Shown here: positions 41,383-49,842 of the stretch, one piece after another | How the letters are laid out: every line of letters starts with the position of its first letter | How positions within the stretch are numbered: position 1 is the stretch's first letter | Assembly: GCA_024687125.1 (NCBI GenBank) | Contig: JAILFA010000012.1 | Span: 1 to 64,000 of the forward strand | Direction of reading: 5' to 3' | DNA length: 64,000 nucleotides | Origin: Lachnospiraceae bacterium | GTDB lineage: Bacteria > Bacillota > Clostridia > Lachnospirales > Lachnospiraceae | The notes under the pieces: generated by a model | Seen by the model: only the letters and a program-made list of their open reading frames with translations | Databases searched by the model: none | What the model was told of the DNA's origin: nothing | Position numbers and translations under genes: made by a program

Positions 41383-43836
41383 ATGAGCAATCTCCGGATC
41401 CGAACAAAAGATACGCTCTTTCCGGTCGCACCGGATCTGTATGGCCTGTTTTTCGAGGATATCAGTCACGCGGGAGACGGCGGTCTGTATCCGGAAATGC
41501 TGAGAAACCGCTCGTTTGAGGATTCTCTGCTGCCGGAAGGCTGCGTCACCAAAGACGGCGGCAAAACCTTTGTCTCGCCCACCGGCTGGATAGACGAATT
41601 CAATAACGGTGAGGGCATGAGCGACTGGGTAAAAAACAATGACGTTCCACCCACGGATATACCCGCCTGGTACGCCGATCATGCAAAGATGACGCTGGAT
41701 CATGAGAACCGTCTGAACCAGCATCGCAGGGTATCGCTCCGGGTAGATTTCAGCGCGGGCGGTACCATACGCAATATCGGATATTGCGGCATCCCTCAGC
41801 AGGCGGGGAAATCCTATGATCTCTACATGTTCGTCCGCTCCGATGTCGAGGCGGATCTTACGATCTCGATAACGGAGCAGGATCGCATTTCCGCATCCTC
41901 TGATATCCGGATCCGCCCCGGAGACTGGGACCGGTACGATGCCGTCCTACACGCCGCGTTCTCATCAAAAAGCGCCGCGTTATGCATCACCTGTTCATCG
42001 GATGCGACGCTTACCTTTGGGTTCATCTCTCTGATGCCAGCAGAAACCTTTATGGGGCACGGTCTGCGGATGGATCTGGCGGAGAAGCTCCGCGATATGA
42101 ACCCTGCTTTTCTGCGGTTTCCAGGCGGCTGTATCGTGGAAGGCTTCTCAATGGAGACTGTATGGTACTTCAGAAACACGATCGGTCCCGTGTGGGAGCG
42201 CCCTTCTCACTGGCTGCTGTGGCACTACCGCACCACAAACGGTCTGGGATTCCACGAGTATCTGCAGCTCTGTGAAGACCTGAACGTTGCGCCGCTGTAT
42301 GTGTGTAATTGCGGAATGACCTGTCAGGGCAGGAATCCGCGGTATTTTGACCCGGATGAACAGTCGGACATGCTGGAGGATATCCTGGCTGCGCTCGAAT
42401 ACGCGCTCGGCGATCCCGGCACCAGATGGGGAGCTGTCCGGGCAGACATGGGGCATGAGGCACCTTTCCGTCTTGATTATCTTGAGATCGGCAATGAAAA
42501 TGCCGGGCCTGAATACGAATGGCGTTTTGACATGATAAGAAAAGCTGTTCTGGAGCGCTATCCGGACCTTACCATTATCGCAAACGACCGCGGCAAGTCG
42601 AAAAAACTGGAAACCGATATCGCAGATGACCACTACTACAATATGCCGGAATTCTTTGCCGAAGGGATCCACCTTTATGACGGCTACGACAGGACGGAGC
42701 CTGATGTTTTTATCGGAGAATTCTCGGTCAATCAGACCTATGAGGGACAGCTTCGCGCCGCTGTCTCCGAAGCCATGTTCATGCTTGGCATGGAGCGCAA
42801 TCAGGACAAAGTGAAGCTTTCCTCCTACGCCCCTCTTTTCCAGCATGTACACTATGGTTCATGGTTCCCCAATCTGATCATTTACGACAACGCGGAAAGC
42901 TTCGTGATCCCGACCTATTACTGTTTCCGGATATTCGGAGGAAATCGCGGGCAAAATGTCGTTTTTTCCGAGGAAGACGTAAAAAAAATCTACTATGATC
43001 TCCACGGTCTGCCCGCATTATCCGGAGATGACGGGGTACGGTTCAGGGATCCGGTATGGAACGGAAAATCTGTGGAACCCTCCAGATGCATTCTGGCGCG
43101 TTTTCAGAACATCGGCAAAAATGAGATCACCCTGCACAGTGAATTTGAACCCGACATGCCCGAATTCCCGTTCAAAGTCTATCCTCTTGTAACTCTTGGC
43201 GAGGATCATGAATGCAGAAAAGGCGTCTTTGAGGTCGATGCTTTCTGTGAAAAAGGTAAGGATATCGCTCTTGGCATACTGGTCTCTCCCAAACCCCTTT
43301 CCTACTATGACCGCACAAATCCGAATCCAACCGATCCATGGAGCATGCGGTTTTTGGAAGTGTCAAGATGGATCATCTCAGACGGGCACTCTTTTATAGC
43401 ACGCGGCAGCTTCCCGGCGAAGCCCATTTCGGAACCCAGAGATGTCTGTCTTAAAACAGACGCGTTCAACCACCTGAAGTATACCGTGTCAGACCATACC
43501 CTCATACTGGAGATAAACGGCGAGATCATAGATACCGTAGAGCTCCCGTACTATCCCGCAATGGGCAGCGTGGTCACGGATACGGATGAGGAAGTGATCA
43601 TCAAGATCGTCAATTTTGCCGATGACGCGGAGTCTGTCGGGATCACTCTCGACTGCGACGTGGAGTCCGCCTATACCGTCAATCTTATGACTGGAAACGC
43701 CGCGGATGAAAACAGCCTGGAGGCGCCGGAGAAGGTTTCCGATAAGCTTGTGTGCGCAGACGGTGCTTCGCGTTCATTCGTATATGAAGCACCCGCGCTG
43801 TCTGTCAGCGCCCTGCGCCTGAAAAAACTGAACTGA
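41383..43836 (+). CDS. Alpha-L-arabinofuranosidase, glycoside hydrolase family 51
   Basis: The 817-residue protein starts with the GH51 signature (LYGLFFEDISHAGDGGLYPEMLRNRSFE, about residues 20-47), contains a carbohydrate-binding-like insert (about 90-220) and a TIM barrel with the acid/base Glu372 in EIGNEN and the nucleophile Glu446 in FIGEFS, then a C-terminal beta-sandwich. It lacks a signal peptide, so it would trim arabinose from imported arabino-oligosaccharides in the cytoplasm. It stands alone behind its own promoter and palindromic operator candidate. Confidence 0.93.
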   Translation: MSNLRIRTKDTLFPVAPDLYGLFFEDISHAGDGGLYPEMLRNRSFEDSLLPEGCVTKDGGKTFVSPTGWIDEFNNGEGMSDWVKNNDVPPTDIPAWYADHAKMTLDHENRLNQHRRVSLRVDFSAGGTIRNIGYCGIPQQAGKSYDLYMFVRSDVEADLTISITEQDRISASSDIRIRPGDWDRYDAVLHAAFSSKSAALCITCSSDATLTFGFISLMPAETFMGHGLRMDLAEKLRDMNPAFLRFPGGCIVEGFSMETVWYFRNTIGPVWERPSHWLLWHYRTTNGLGFHEYLQLCEDLNVAPLYVCNCGMTCQGRNPRYFDPDEQSDMLEDILAALEYALGDPGTRWGAVRADMGHEAPFRLDYLEIGNENAGPEYEWRFDMIRKAVLERYPDLTIIANDRGKSKKLETDIADDHYYNMPEFFAEGIHLYDGYDRTEPDVFIGEFSVNQTYEGQLRAAVSEAMFMLGMERNQDKVKLSSYAPLFQHVHYGSWFPNLIIYDNAESFVIPTYYCFRIFGGNRGQNVVFSEEDVKKIYYDLHGLPALSGDDGVRFRDPVWNGKSVEPSRCILARFQNIGKNEITLHSEFEPDMPEFPFKVYPLVTLGEDHECRKGVFEVDAFCEKGKDIALGILVSPKPLSYYDRTNPNPTDPWSMRFLEVSRWIISDGHSFIARGSFPAKPISEPRDVCLKTDAFNHLKYTVSDHTLILEINGEIIDTVELPYYPAMGSVVTDTDEEVIIKIVNFADDAESVGITLDCDVESAYTVNLMTGNAADENSLEAPEKVSDKLVCADGASRSFVYEAPALSVSALRLKKLN

Positions 43837-43850
43837 AGAAGACGTGATCG

Positions 43851-43869
43851 CCCGTTCTGTACAGACGGG
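43851..43869. repeat. Short inverted repeat after the GH51 gene
   Basis: CCCGT, then CTGTACAG, then ACGGG form a near-perfect 19-bp inverted repeat between the GH51 stop and the small lipoprotein frame. It has no T-run on either strand, so a terminator role is doubtful. Confidence 0.45.
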
Positions 43870-43886
43870 GTCCGTCTTAATCTCTG

Positions 43887-43979
43887 TCAGGCTCGTGCTC
43901 CTCGATTTTCCTCCTCGGAACACGCGGAAAGCATGGTCGTGGTCAGGATCAGTATGGCTGCCGCTGCATACTTCTTCAT
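43887..43979 (-). CDS. Very small lipoprotein-like peptide (30 aa)
   Basis: The minus-strand frame from ATG 43979 encodes MKK, a hydrophobic Ala/Ile/Leu segment and a lipobox LSAC at residues 17-20, followed by SEEEN and a stop at residue 31. It starts 5 nt after the stop of the Dabb gene, so it would be translated by coupling. It may be a genuine tiny lipoprotein or the surviving signal peptide of a truncated lipoprotein gene; no continuation of coding is seen in other frames before the GH51 stop. Confidence 0.45.
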   Translation of the reverse strand: MKKYAAAAILILTTTMLSACSEEENRGARA

Positions 43980-43984
43980 GACGT

Positions 43985-44287
43985 TCATACCGTGTAATTC
44001 AGGCACACTCTGGATGCCGTATAAGGTCTTACCTTTCCGTCAGCGACCTCCACATGCGCAGGATGCACGGAATATCCCTTCAGCGCAGCTTCGTCCTCGA
44101 ACAGAGAATCCAGCATCAGATCACAGTTGGAGCCCGCCAGAGGCTCCGTGTTCACTTTTATCTCGACCAGTCCGGGAATCCTGCCCTTCAGGCCTTCCAG
44201 CCCCTCTTTGATAGCTTTTTTGATCTCATCCTTCCGGTCACCGGAATACTCATCCTTCAGTGTCCAGAGAATCACGTGACGTACCAT
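43985..44287 (-). CDS. Dabb (stress-responsive alpha/beta barrel) family protein
   Basis: A 100-residue ferredoxin-like dimeric barrel protein. It starts at ATG 44287 with an AGGAGG Shine-Dalgarno, beginning MVRHVILWTLKDE, the usual Dabb opening with the conserved His. Family members include stress-induced and small-molecule-cyclising proteins; the role here is unknown. The promoter is a strong TTGGCA-17-TATAAT. Confidence 0.9.
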   Translation of the reverse strand: MVRHVILWTLKDEYSGDRKDEIKKAIKEGLEGLKGRIPGLVEIKVNTEPLAGSNCDLMLDSLFEDEAALKGYSVHPAHVEVADGKVRPYTASRVCLNYTV

Positions 44288-44322
44288 AAAAACACCTCCT
44301 TTTCTTTCCGACTTACAAAGCA

Positions 44323-44351
44323 ATTATAGACCATTCCGCGATATATGCCAA
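44323..44351 (-). promoter_or_regulatory. Promoter of the Dabb gene
   Basis: TTGGCA (44346-44351), 17 bp, TATAAT (44323-44328) on the minus strand. Confidence 0.8.
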
Positions 44352-44375
44352 ATCCGCCCGGCCGCGTAAATCCGC

Positions 44376-44406
44376 TTGACATGCTGCGCTGACCTGATGG
44401 TACTAT
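44376..44406 (+). promoter_or_regulatory. Promoter of the HAD hydrolase gene
   Basis: TTGACA (44376-44381) and TACTAT (44401-44406) are 19 bp apart, divergent from the Dabb promoter. The -35 box is perfect; the long spacing hints at an activator or a weaker promoter. Confidence 0.55.
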
Positions 44407-44446
44407 GGAAGCGTAATGGCCACACGCATGATGCACAGGAGATGTG

Positions 44447-45133
44447 ATGATAAAAGCCGTCATCTTTGATATGTTTGAGACTCTGGTGACCCTGTTTGAA
44501 GGGAAAACCTACTTCGGAGAGGATATCGCGGCAGACGTCGGCATTGATCCGACTCTCTTCAGAAAAGAGTGGCATTCGACGGAACAGGGGCGGAGCACCG
44601 GCAAGTACACGATCGAAGAAGGCCTTGCGATCGTCCTGAAAAGGCTGGGTGTATACTCGGAAGAGAAGGTGGCGTTCATCGCAGACAAGAGAAAAGCTGC
44701 TCTCAGGGATTCTTTTTCCGCCATCCCGGACGGATCGATCCGCCTTTTATCGGAGCTTAAGAAACGCGGGATCAGGATCGGGCTGATGACGAACACCTTT
44801 TCCGATGAGCGGGAGTTTATCAGGCAAAGCATCCTGTTTCCGTATTTCGATGTCTCTCTGATCTCGTATGAGCAGGGAAGGTGCAAGCCGGACCCTTCTC
44901 TTTACAGCGATATGACGAGGCTCCTCGGTGTCACTGCTGATGAATGCCTCTATGTGGGAGACGGCGGATCCCGGGAGCTGTATGCCGCCAGAGACGCGGG
45001 CATGCATCCCTGTCAATGCACATGGTTTCACGACAGAGCGTTTGAGCCTCATATCCCATGCGCCATCCTGGAAGAATTTGACCACGCGGATCAGCCTCTG
45101 GATGTCCTTGATAATCTGGACAGAAACAGCTGA
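44447..45133 (+). CDS. HAD-superfamily hydrolase (subfamily IA)
   Basis: A 228-residue phosphatase with motif I as DMFETL (residues about 7-12; the second Asp of the usual DxDxT is replaced by Phe-Glu, as in some HAD-IA members), motif II MTNTFSD, motif III Lys in EQGRCKPDPSLY and motif IV VGDGGSRE. Substrate unknown. GGAG lies 5 nt before the ATG. Its 3' end overlaps the convergent small gene by 43 nt. Confidence 0.9.
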   Translation: MIKAVIFDMFETLVTLFEGKTYFGEDIAADVGIDPTLFRKEWHSTEQGRSTGKYTIEEGLAIVLKRLGVYSEEKVAFIADKRKAALRDSFSAIPDGSIRLLSELKKRGIRIGLMTNTFSDEREFIRQSILFPYFDVSLISYEQGRCKPDPSLYSDMTRLLGVTADECLYVGDGGSRELYAARDAGMHPCQCTWFHDRAFEPHIPCAILEEFDHADQPLDVLDNLDRNS

Positions 45134-45387
45134 TAATCATCATCCTGCCCGTCCAGTAACGGCGAATTCTCCCCGCCGCCGTTGGTGCTGCGCTTCATGG
45201 CCGCGTAATCATTCTCGCCGTGTTCGATCAGATCCATCACATTCATCGGGCATCCTGCCTCATTCGCGATCGAACAGAAATCAGAAAGCGGATGATCGGA
45301 ATCCCTTGTTTTCAGGAGCCTTTTCTTTAACGTCTCGTCGGCTTTCGCCATGATCATCAGTTTTTCCAATGCTTCTTCGATATCCAT
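45091..45387 (-). CDS. Small acidic protein, Nif11-like helical start (98 aa)
   Basis: From ATG 45387 (GGAGG 5-6 nt upstream) the protein begins with a helical MDIEEALEKLMIMAKADETLKKRLL segment, reminiscent of Nif11-like leader peptides or small helical adaptors, then a Cys-containing middle (SIANEAGCP) and a Gly/Asn/Asp-rich stretch (NGGGENSPLLDGQDDDY). It is encoded 11 nt after the large KaiC-like/PPDK fusion and is surely in its operon. Function is unknown; similarity to Nif11 is weak and offered only as a lead. Confidence 0.7.
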   Translation of the reverse strand: MDIEEALEKLMIMAKADETLKKRLLKTRDSDHPLSDFCSIANEAGCPMNVMDLIEHGENDYAAMKRSTNGGGENSPLLDGQDDDYQLFLSRLSRTSRG

Positions 45388-45398
45388 AATGGCCTCCG

Positions 45399-47969
45399 TC
45401 AACAGGTGATCACCAGGTGTTCATTCGCGATATCATTATACACTGCGCATTTCCGGTCTGCCACATCATACACATGGACGATCTCCTTGAGCTGATCGCC
45501 CTGCTCGAATTCCGTGACGAGATCTACTGAAGACGCCAGCTTCTTCGGTGAAAAGCGGATCGTCTTTTCGCTATGGAATACAGCGGTATAGAGGATCTCC
45601 GCCTCCACCAGATCCTGGAAGATGTGGCTGCCGTAGGAGAGTTCCGGATTGTACCCGGCTTTTGTCTCCTCCGTTTCACAGATGATCTCATAGGCGCTGA
45701 TATCCGAAAAAGCAGTGGGCACACCGAGCTCCGGCGACGAGGTTCCCACGCGCCCCGGAACGATCAGCATCATATGCCTGTTCTGATCGCGGTACTGCCA
45801 GTTGATCCTTCCGATCAGTTTCGCGACCAGATCCTTTTCTTTGTAAGGCATATTGTAATAGCACACCGGATCCACATATACGATGATATCCAGTTCCGTG
45901 GTCTTCGATATTCCCATCGAAGCGCCTTTGCTTTCCAGCAGGATCCTTTCCTCCGGAATATCCGGCGGGATCACCGTCCCCGAGCGTCCCTTCTGCACCT
46001 GCAGCGGACGGCACTGTAAGAGATCGACGGAATACTCCCCGCTCTCTGATACATTGATCGTAAACTCCGTATCCACCGGGTACTCATACTCCTCCTGGAT
46101 ACAGGCGAGCATCCGCTTCATCTGCTCCATCAGCGTCTGATTGGCCACCAGCCCTTTGCAGGAGATGAACCTGATGTCCCTGTCGATCCCTCTTTCCCGG
46201 AGCATGGATTCCGCGTCATGATCGTGCTCCAGAAGGATCCGTTCCAGATACTTCGGCATTTCCGGTTCGATATCCTCGAGGGGAAGCTTCTTCAGCGACC
46301 GTTCCCCCATATGGATCACTTCCGCTTTGCCCTGGGAAAACTTATGCTTGTCCGCCGACGAAGAATAGGATGTCTTTTCCGGCATATCCAGGTTGACGAT
46401 CCGGGGATAGGAGCCCTCCGTCCTGTCCACCGCCGAGGTTCCGAGTCCCATGACAAGACGCAGCATTCCGGCGGTCGGATCAGAGTCCTTCATGATCCGG
46501 TAGGGACTGTAGGAATACCCCACGCCCGCCGCGCAGGGCATGTAATTCTGACCGTAGTATGAGCCGGATACCCGCTGGATCAGCAGCGCCATCTGTTCGT
46601 CCCGTTTATCGAGACCGCGTCTTTTCCGGTAATCGAGCGCCGACAGGCTCATGGAACTGGCATACACGACCTTGATCGCGTGCTCGAATTCCTCGAGGCG
46701 CTCCTCGGGAGTTCCTCTGTTCACGCAGAATACGGATTCATATTTTCCGGCAAAGGCATTGCCGAAGCCGTCCTCCAGGATACTGCTGGAACGGATGATA
46801 TAGGGATCCTGACCATAATACTCGATGATGCGGACAAACTGCTCCCGCATGGCTTCCGAAAACGTACCGCTCATCAGCTTGTCAGCAAACTCACCCGCAA
46901 GCGCAAAGTATCCCTCCTCTGTCCGCTGTCTGATCCTCGTGTCCCACAGATTGTTGTCCACGATATAGGTGTAGTACAGATCCGAACCGACGTAAAAGGA
47001 GTCATGCGGCTCCAGCACCTCGTCGATATCCGGCTCCTTATTCCTGATGATCGCGCGGGCAAGGAGCATGCCGCAGGCTTTTCCGCCGATCATGCCGGTC
47101 CCTACCATGTGATCACGCACGGCAAAATAGTCGTCCGGCTGAAAATGCTTCCGCACCATCTCCCGCATCTTGGGATCCCGCGTCATCATGATATCGCACA
47201 TCTCCGAACAGGCATCGGAAATGTCCATGCCGTTTTCATTCATCAGCTTCACACGGTTGAAATATCTGTCCCAGGAATCGGAGTACTGCTCATCGGCGGA
47301 GCGCTGTGCGTGGCCGAGTGTCTGATAAAACCGGCTGGACTGTACACCGTCCAGGATCGGGTGGAAGGTTCCGGCCTCCGGATCGTAGACATGCGGCAGG
47401 AACATCGTGTCGGAGTTCCGGTTCCACACCTTTTCCGGTCTCACATAGACGTTCTTTTTATCGGAATAAACATCAAAGAAAAGCTGCGTGGTGTTCAGGA
47501 TCTTATTGATCGCCTGTACGGAATGCTTGCCGCGGATGATCGGAAAGAAGGCAACTGTGTCCAGAATGAACAGGAACGGGCAGGTGACCCGGAAGAAATT
47601 GCCCATCATCAGATCCGTCGCCCATGCGGTCTGCAGCTCGGACAGACAGTCAAAGACATAAAAGGCGTCCTTTCCTTCGCGCTCGATCACGTTGTGGATA
47701 TCGACCGTAAAATTCTCAAACCGGTGAGACAGCGGTACATTTACCGTCTTGATCTCCGGGCAGTCGTTCACCAACGGCTCATGGCTGGCGAAGCGAAAGT
47801 AGATGATGTTCCGCTTATCTTCGATGGCCTGCCGTACATAGGGCTCCATGAACAGCCGGAACTCCGACAGGTCCGACACCCGCCAGACAACATTATCCCC
47901 CAGCCTGATATGGTCAAGCGCCGTGTCCATCTCCGGAATGCCGCTTTTTACCTTATCGAATGCTGCCAT
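45399..47969 (-). CDS. Two-domain protein: degenerate KaiC-like domain plus PEP-synthase ATP-grasp domain
   Basis: The 856-residue protein (ATG 47969, AAGGAGG upstream) begins like a KaiC/RecA-type domain (SGIPEMDTALDHIRLGD) but the Walker A loop is replaced by NVVWRVSDLSEF, so ATP binding there is unlikely; it continues to about residue 220. From about 290 to 655 it matches the PEP synthase/pyruvate phosphate dikinase N-terminal ATP-grasp domain: GGKACG, IRSSSILEDGFGNAFAGKYES, QRVSGSYYG, GLGTSAVDRTEGSYPR and LLQCRPL. The swivelling phosphohistidine and PEP-binding domains of true PEP synthases are absent; the last ~200 residues are unassigned. It may phosphorylate an unknown acceptor. It overlaps the cytidylyltransferase stop by 17 nt. 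Confidence 0.85.
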   Translation of the reverse strand: MAAFDKVKSGIPEMDTALDHIRLGDNVVWRVSDLSEFRLFMEPYVRQAIEDKRNIIYFRFASHEPLVNDCPEIKTVNVPLSHRFENFTVDIHNVIEREGKDAFYVFDCLSELQTAWATDLMMGNFFRVTCPFLFILDTVAFFPIIRGKHSVQAINKILNTTQLFFDVYSDKKNVYVRPEKVWNRNSDTMFLPHVYDPEAGTFHPILDGVQSSRFYQTLGHAQRSADEQYSDSWDRYFNRVKLMNENGMDISDACSEMCDIMMTRDPKMREMVRKHFQPDDYFAVRDHMVGTGMIGGKACGMLLARAIIRNKEPDIDEVLEPHDSFYVGSDLYYTYIVDNNLWDTRIRQRTEEGYFALAGEFADKLMSGTFSEAMREQFVRIIEYYGQDPYIIRSSSILEDGFGNAFAGKYESVFCVNRGTPEERLEEFEHAIKVVYASSMSLSALDYRKRRGLDKRDEQMALLIQRVSGSYYGQNYMPCAAGVGYSYSPYRIMKDSDPTAGMLRLVMGLGTSAVDRTEGSYPRIVNLDMPEKTSYSSSADKHKFSQGKAEVIHMGERSLKKLPLEDIEPEMPKYLERILLEHDHDAESMLRERGIDRDIRFISCKGLVANQTLMEQMKRMLACIQEEYEYPVDTEFTINVSESGEYSVDLLQCRPLQVQKGRSGTVIPPDIPEERILLESKGASMGISKTTELDIIVYVDPVCYYNMPYKEKDLVAKLIGRINWQYRDQNRHMMLIVPGRVGTSSPELGVPTAFSDISAYEIICETEETKAGYNPELSYGSHIFQDLVEAEILYTAVFHSEKTIRFSPKKLASSVDLVTEFEQGDQLKEIVHVYDVADRKCAVYNDIANEHLVITC

Positions 47970-48675
47970 CTCTGTCCTCCTTCCCTTCACTGCTCTTCCG
48001 CAGTCTGTACTTCATTTCCGCCAGTTCCCAGTCCGTCAGCGTGTCAATGTCCTGTACTTCCATCTCACTGATGATCAGCGGTCTTGCGTGATCAACCGTG
48101 GATCCCGATCCCAGAAAACTGTCCACACGGTAGAAATAGAACTGACCGCAGTCATGATACACGGGTCTAAAATCCTGAGAGCGCTTCATATAATCCGCAG
48201 GACTCGCGGGGGTGATAAATCCGTTCTCATCATAGAGTCCTCTCTGCGGCGGAAAGGCAAACGGGACCACCGGAAAAACCACATTGCAGTCACCGGCAGA
48301 GATCAGATCATAAGCTTCTTTTAATCTCTCTGCTGTGATAAAGGGTGCTGTAGGATAAAGATTGCAGACGAGATCAAAACTCCGTCCCAGGTCTCTGTAT
48401 CTTTCCAGCACTTCCATCAGGGCATCTTCCGTAGTCGCGTAGTCATCCGCGGTTTCCGCACTTCTCATGAACGGGATCTCAGCGCCGTATTTTGCGGATA
48501 TTTCAGCGATCTCCCTGTCGTCCGTCGATACCATTACAGCATCAAACAGTCCGCTGGCCAGCGCAGCCTGTATCGAATATGCGATGATCGGCTGTCCGCA
48601 GAACTCCCGGATATTCTTCTTCGGTATTCTTTTTGATCCGCCTCTTGCCGTGATGACCGCGAGTGTCTTTGCCAT
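47953..48675 (-). CDS. CMP-sugar (acylneuraminate-type) cytidylyltransferase
   Basis: A 240-residue nucleotidyltransferase starting at ATG 48675 (GGGAG 6 nt upstream). The N-terminal AVITARGGSKRIPKKNI loop (residues about 5-21) binds CTP, and the VSTDDREIAEISAKYGAEIPFMR and DCGQFYFYRVDSF segments are typical of the NeuA/PseF group, which activates nonulosonic acids such as sialic or pseudaminic acid. No NeuB, PseI or other nonulosonate gene is in the window. It is cotranscribed with, and overlaps, the KaiC-like/PPDK fusion. Confidence 0.9.
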   Translation of the reverse strand: MAKTLAVITARGGSKRIPKKNIREFCGQPIIAYSIQAALASGLFDAVMVSTDDREIAEISAKYGAEIPFMRSAETADDYATTEDALMEVLERYRDLGRSFDLVCNLYPTAPFITAERLKEAYDLISAGDCNVVFPVVPFAFPPQRGLYDENGFITPASPADYMKRSQDFRPVYHDCGQFYFYRVDSFLGSGSTVDHARPLIISEMEVQDIDTLTDWELAEMKYRLRKSSEGKEDRDGSIR

Positions 48676-48700
48676 CGGCATCTCCCCTTTGTCGTCTGAT

Positions 48701-48741
48701 AAAAAACAGCGCTCTGCATACATAAATGTATTGCAGAACGC
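48701..48741 (-). terminator. Hairpin with T-run upstream of the cytidylyltransferase gene
   Basis: Arms at 48709-48723 and 48726-48741 (CTGCATACAT with ATGTATTGCAG, one bulge) are followed on the minus strand by TGTTTTTT. It looks like an intrinsic terminator or attenuator, placed only about 30 nt before the cytidylyltransferase start codon. Confidence 0.65.
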
Positions 48742-48756
48742 CGTTGTTCATGCATA

Positions 48757-48790
48757 TAAAACAAAACAGGGCTGTATTGATATACAGCCC
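48757..48790 (-). terminator. Rho-independent terminator after the RelA/SpoT-like gene
   Basis: GGGCTGTAT and ATACAGCCC (48769-48790) pair perfectly around a 4-nt loop and are followed on the minus strand by TGTTTTGTTTT. It lies about 65 nt after the stop of the RelA/SpoT-like gene. Confidence 0.85.
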
Positions 48791-48852
48791 CGTTGCCTGC
48801 GCCTATTATATGATCTCTACGATCTCATGTCAACATCAACATGAACGGCAGA

Positions 48853-49842
48853 CTACCCCGTAAGGTCATCCTGAAACCTCGAAAGATGCTCGAACGGCAG
48901 GATCTGCCGCCCTCTGAACAGGCCGCAGCCGTCGTTGATCAGCTGATTGTTGAATGCCTTAAACATATTGACATTGATGGAGGACAGATCCAGATCCTGA
49001 AGCATTCTGAAACGCTCATAGGCCTCATCAAAGAAAACACACTCCCCGGCAGGAATGATGTCTCTCTTTGTCCGGTCCGCTTCCTGACTTTTCTCATATC
49101 CGTAATGATCCGCCGCGCCGATTTCTGCCAGATCGTCCATATCCTTTGTCCGCAGCTGCACTTCCGTATAACACCTTGCATGATTGTCATAAAAGGTGAT
49201 ATGCAGGGACCGATAACCGGATGGACGGGGCGTATGCACATAATCTCTGTAATACGGCCGGATGGCCTTATCCAGTTCTTCCGATCCGTCGTGAACCGCG
49301 TAACCGGACAATTCCGGCGTAAAGCCTCTTTCCTCAAGAAACCCCGGCAGGACATTTGCGATCTCATACAGGTATCTCCGTTCCTGCTCCTCCTGGGTTT
49401 CCTTCCCGGAAACATGACACAGAGGCAGGGATATCACGATACGGTAGGCGATCAGATCCCTGAAACAGTTCAGACTGTTCTTAATCTCTGCTTCACTCGG
49501 ATACTTTCCATTCTCCTTGTAATAATCGTAAATGAACTCCAGAATATAGCCGTTGAACTTCTCCTCCGCGCGGATCAGGGATTTGATCCTGCCCTTAAAG
49601 GTAAACGCAAGAAAGGGATACTTCTGCGTCATATACAGGTAGAATTCCTTTATTCTCTGGGACTGTGACGTAAGGAAATCCGTATGTTCCAGCAGCTCAA
49701 TGATCTGGATCAGAAAATTGCTGTGCGCAAGATCGATCGTATTCTGCGTTTCCAGAGATTCTTTCTTCAGATCTGATGAATATCGAAGCAGGATCTTCAG
49801 AACGGTATCTCCGGAGTATAGATAATCATTCAGTGTAATCAT
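48853..49842 (-). CDS. RelA/SpoT-type nucleotide pyrophosphotransferase domain protein
   Basis: A 329-residue protein with a RelA/SpoT synthetase domain at about residues 90-260: SLNCFRDLIAYRIVIS, PRPSGYRSLHITF (about 203-215) and EVQLRTKDMDDLAEIGAADHYGYE (about 226-249), the last containing the catalytic Glu. There is no HD hydrolase, TGS or ACT domain, so it is a small alarmone synthetase-like or ToxSAS-like enzyme that transfers pyrophosphate from ATP to GTP or to tRNA. N-terminal helices (1-85) are unassigned. It overlaps the radical SAM gene by 4 nt. Confidence 0.85.
   Translation of the reverse strand: MITLNDYLYSGDTVLKILLRYSSDLKKESLETQNTIDLAHSNFLIQIIELLEHTDFLTSQSQRIKEFYLYMTQKYPFLAFTFKGRIKSLIRAEEKFNGYILEFIYDYYKENGKYPSEAEIKNSLNCFRDLIAYRIVISLPLCHVSGKETQEEQERRYLYEIANVLPGFLEERGFTPELSGYAVHDGSEELDKAIRPYYRDYVHTPRPSGYRSLHITFYDNHARCYTEVQLRTKDMDDLAEIGAADHYGYEKSQEADRTKRDIIPAGECVFFDEAYERFRMLQDLDLSSINVNMFKAFNNQLINDGCGLFRGRQILPFEHLSRFQDDLTG

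Noticed and set aside
41272-41724. A 150-codon minus-strand frame across the GH51 promoter
   Set aside because: It crosses a clear promoter/operator and the GH51 start and shows no family or ribosome site.
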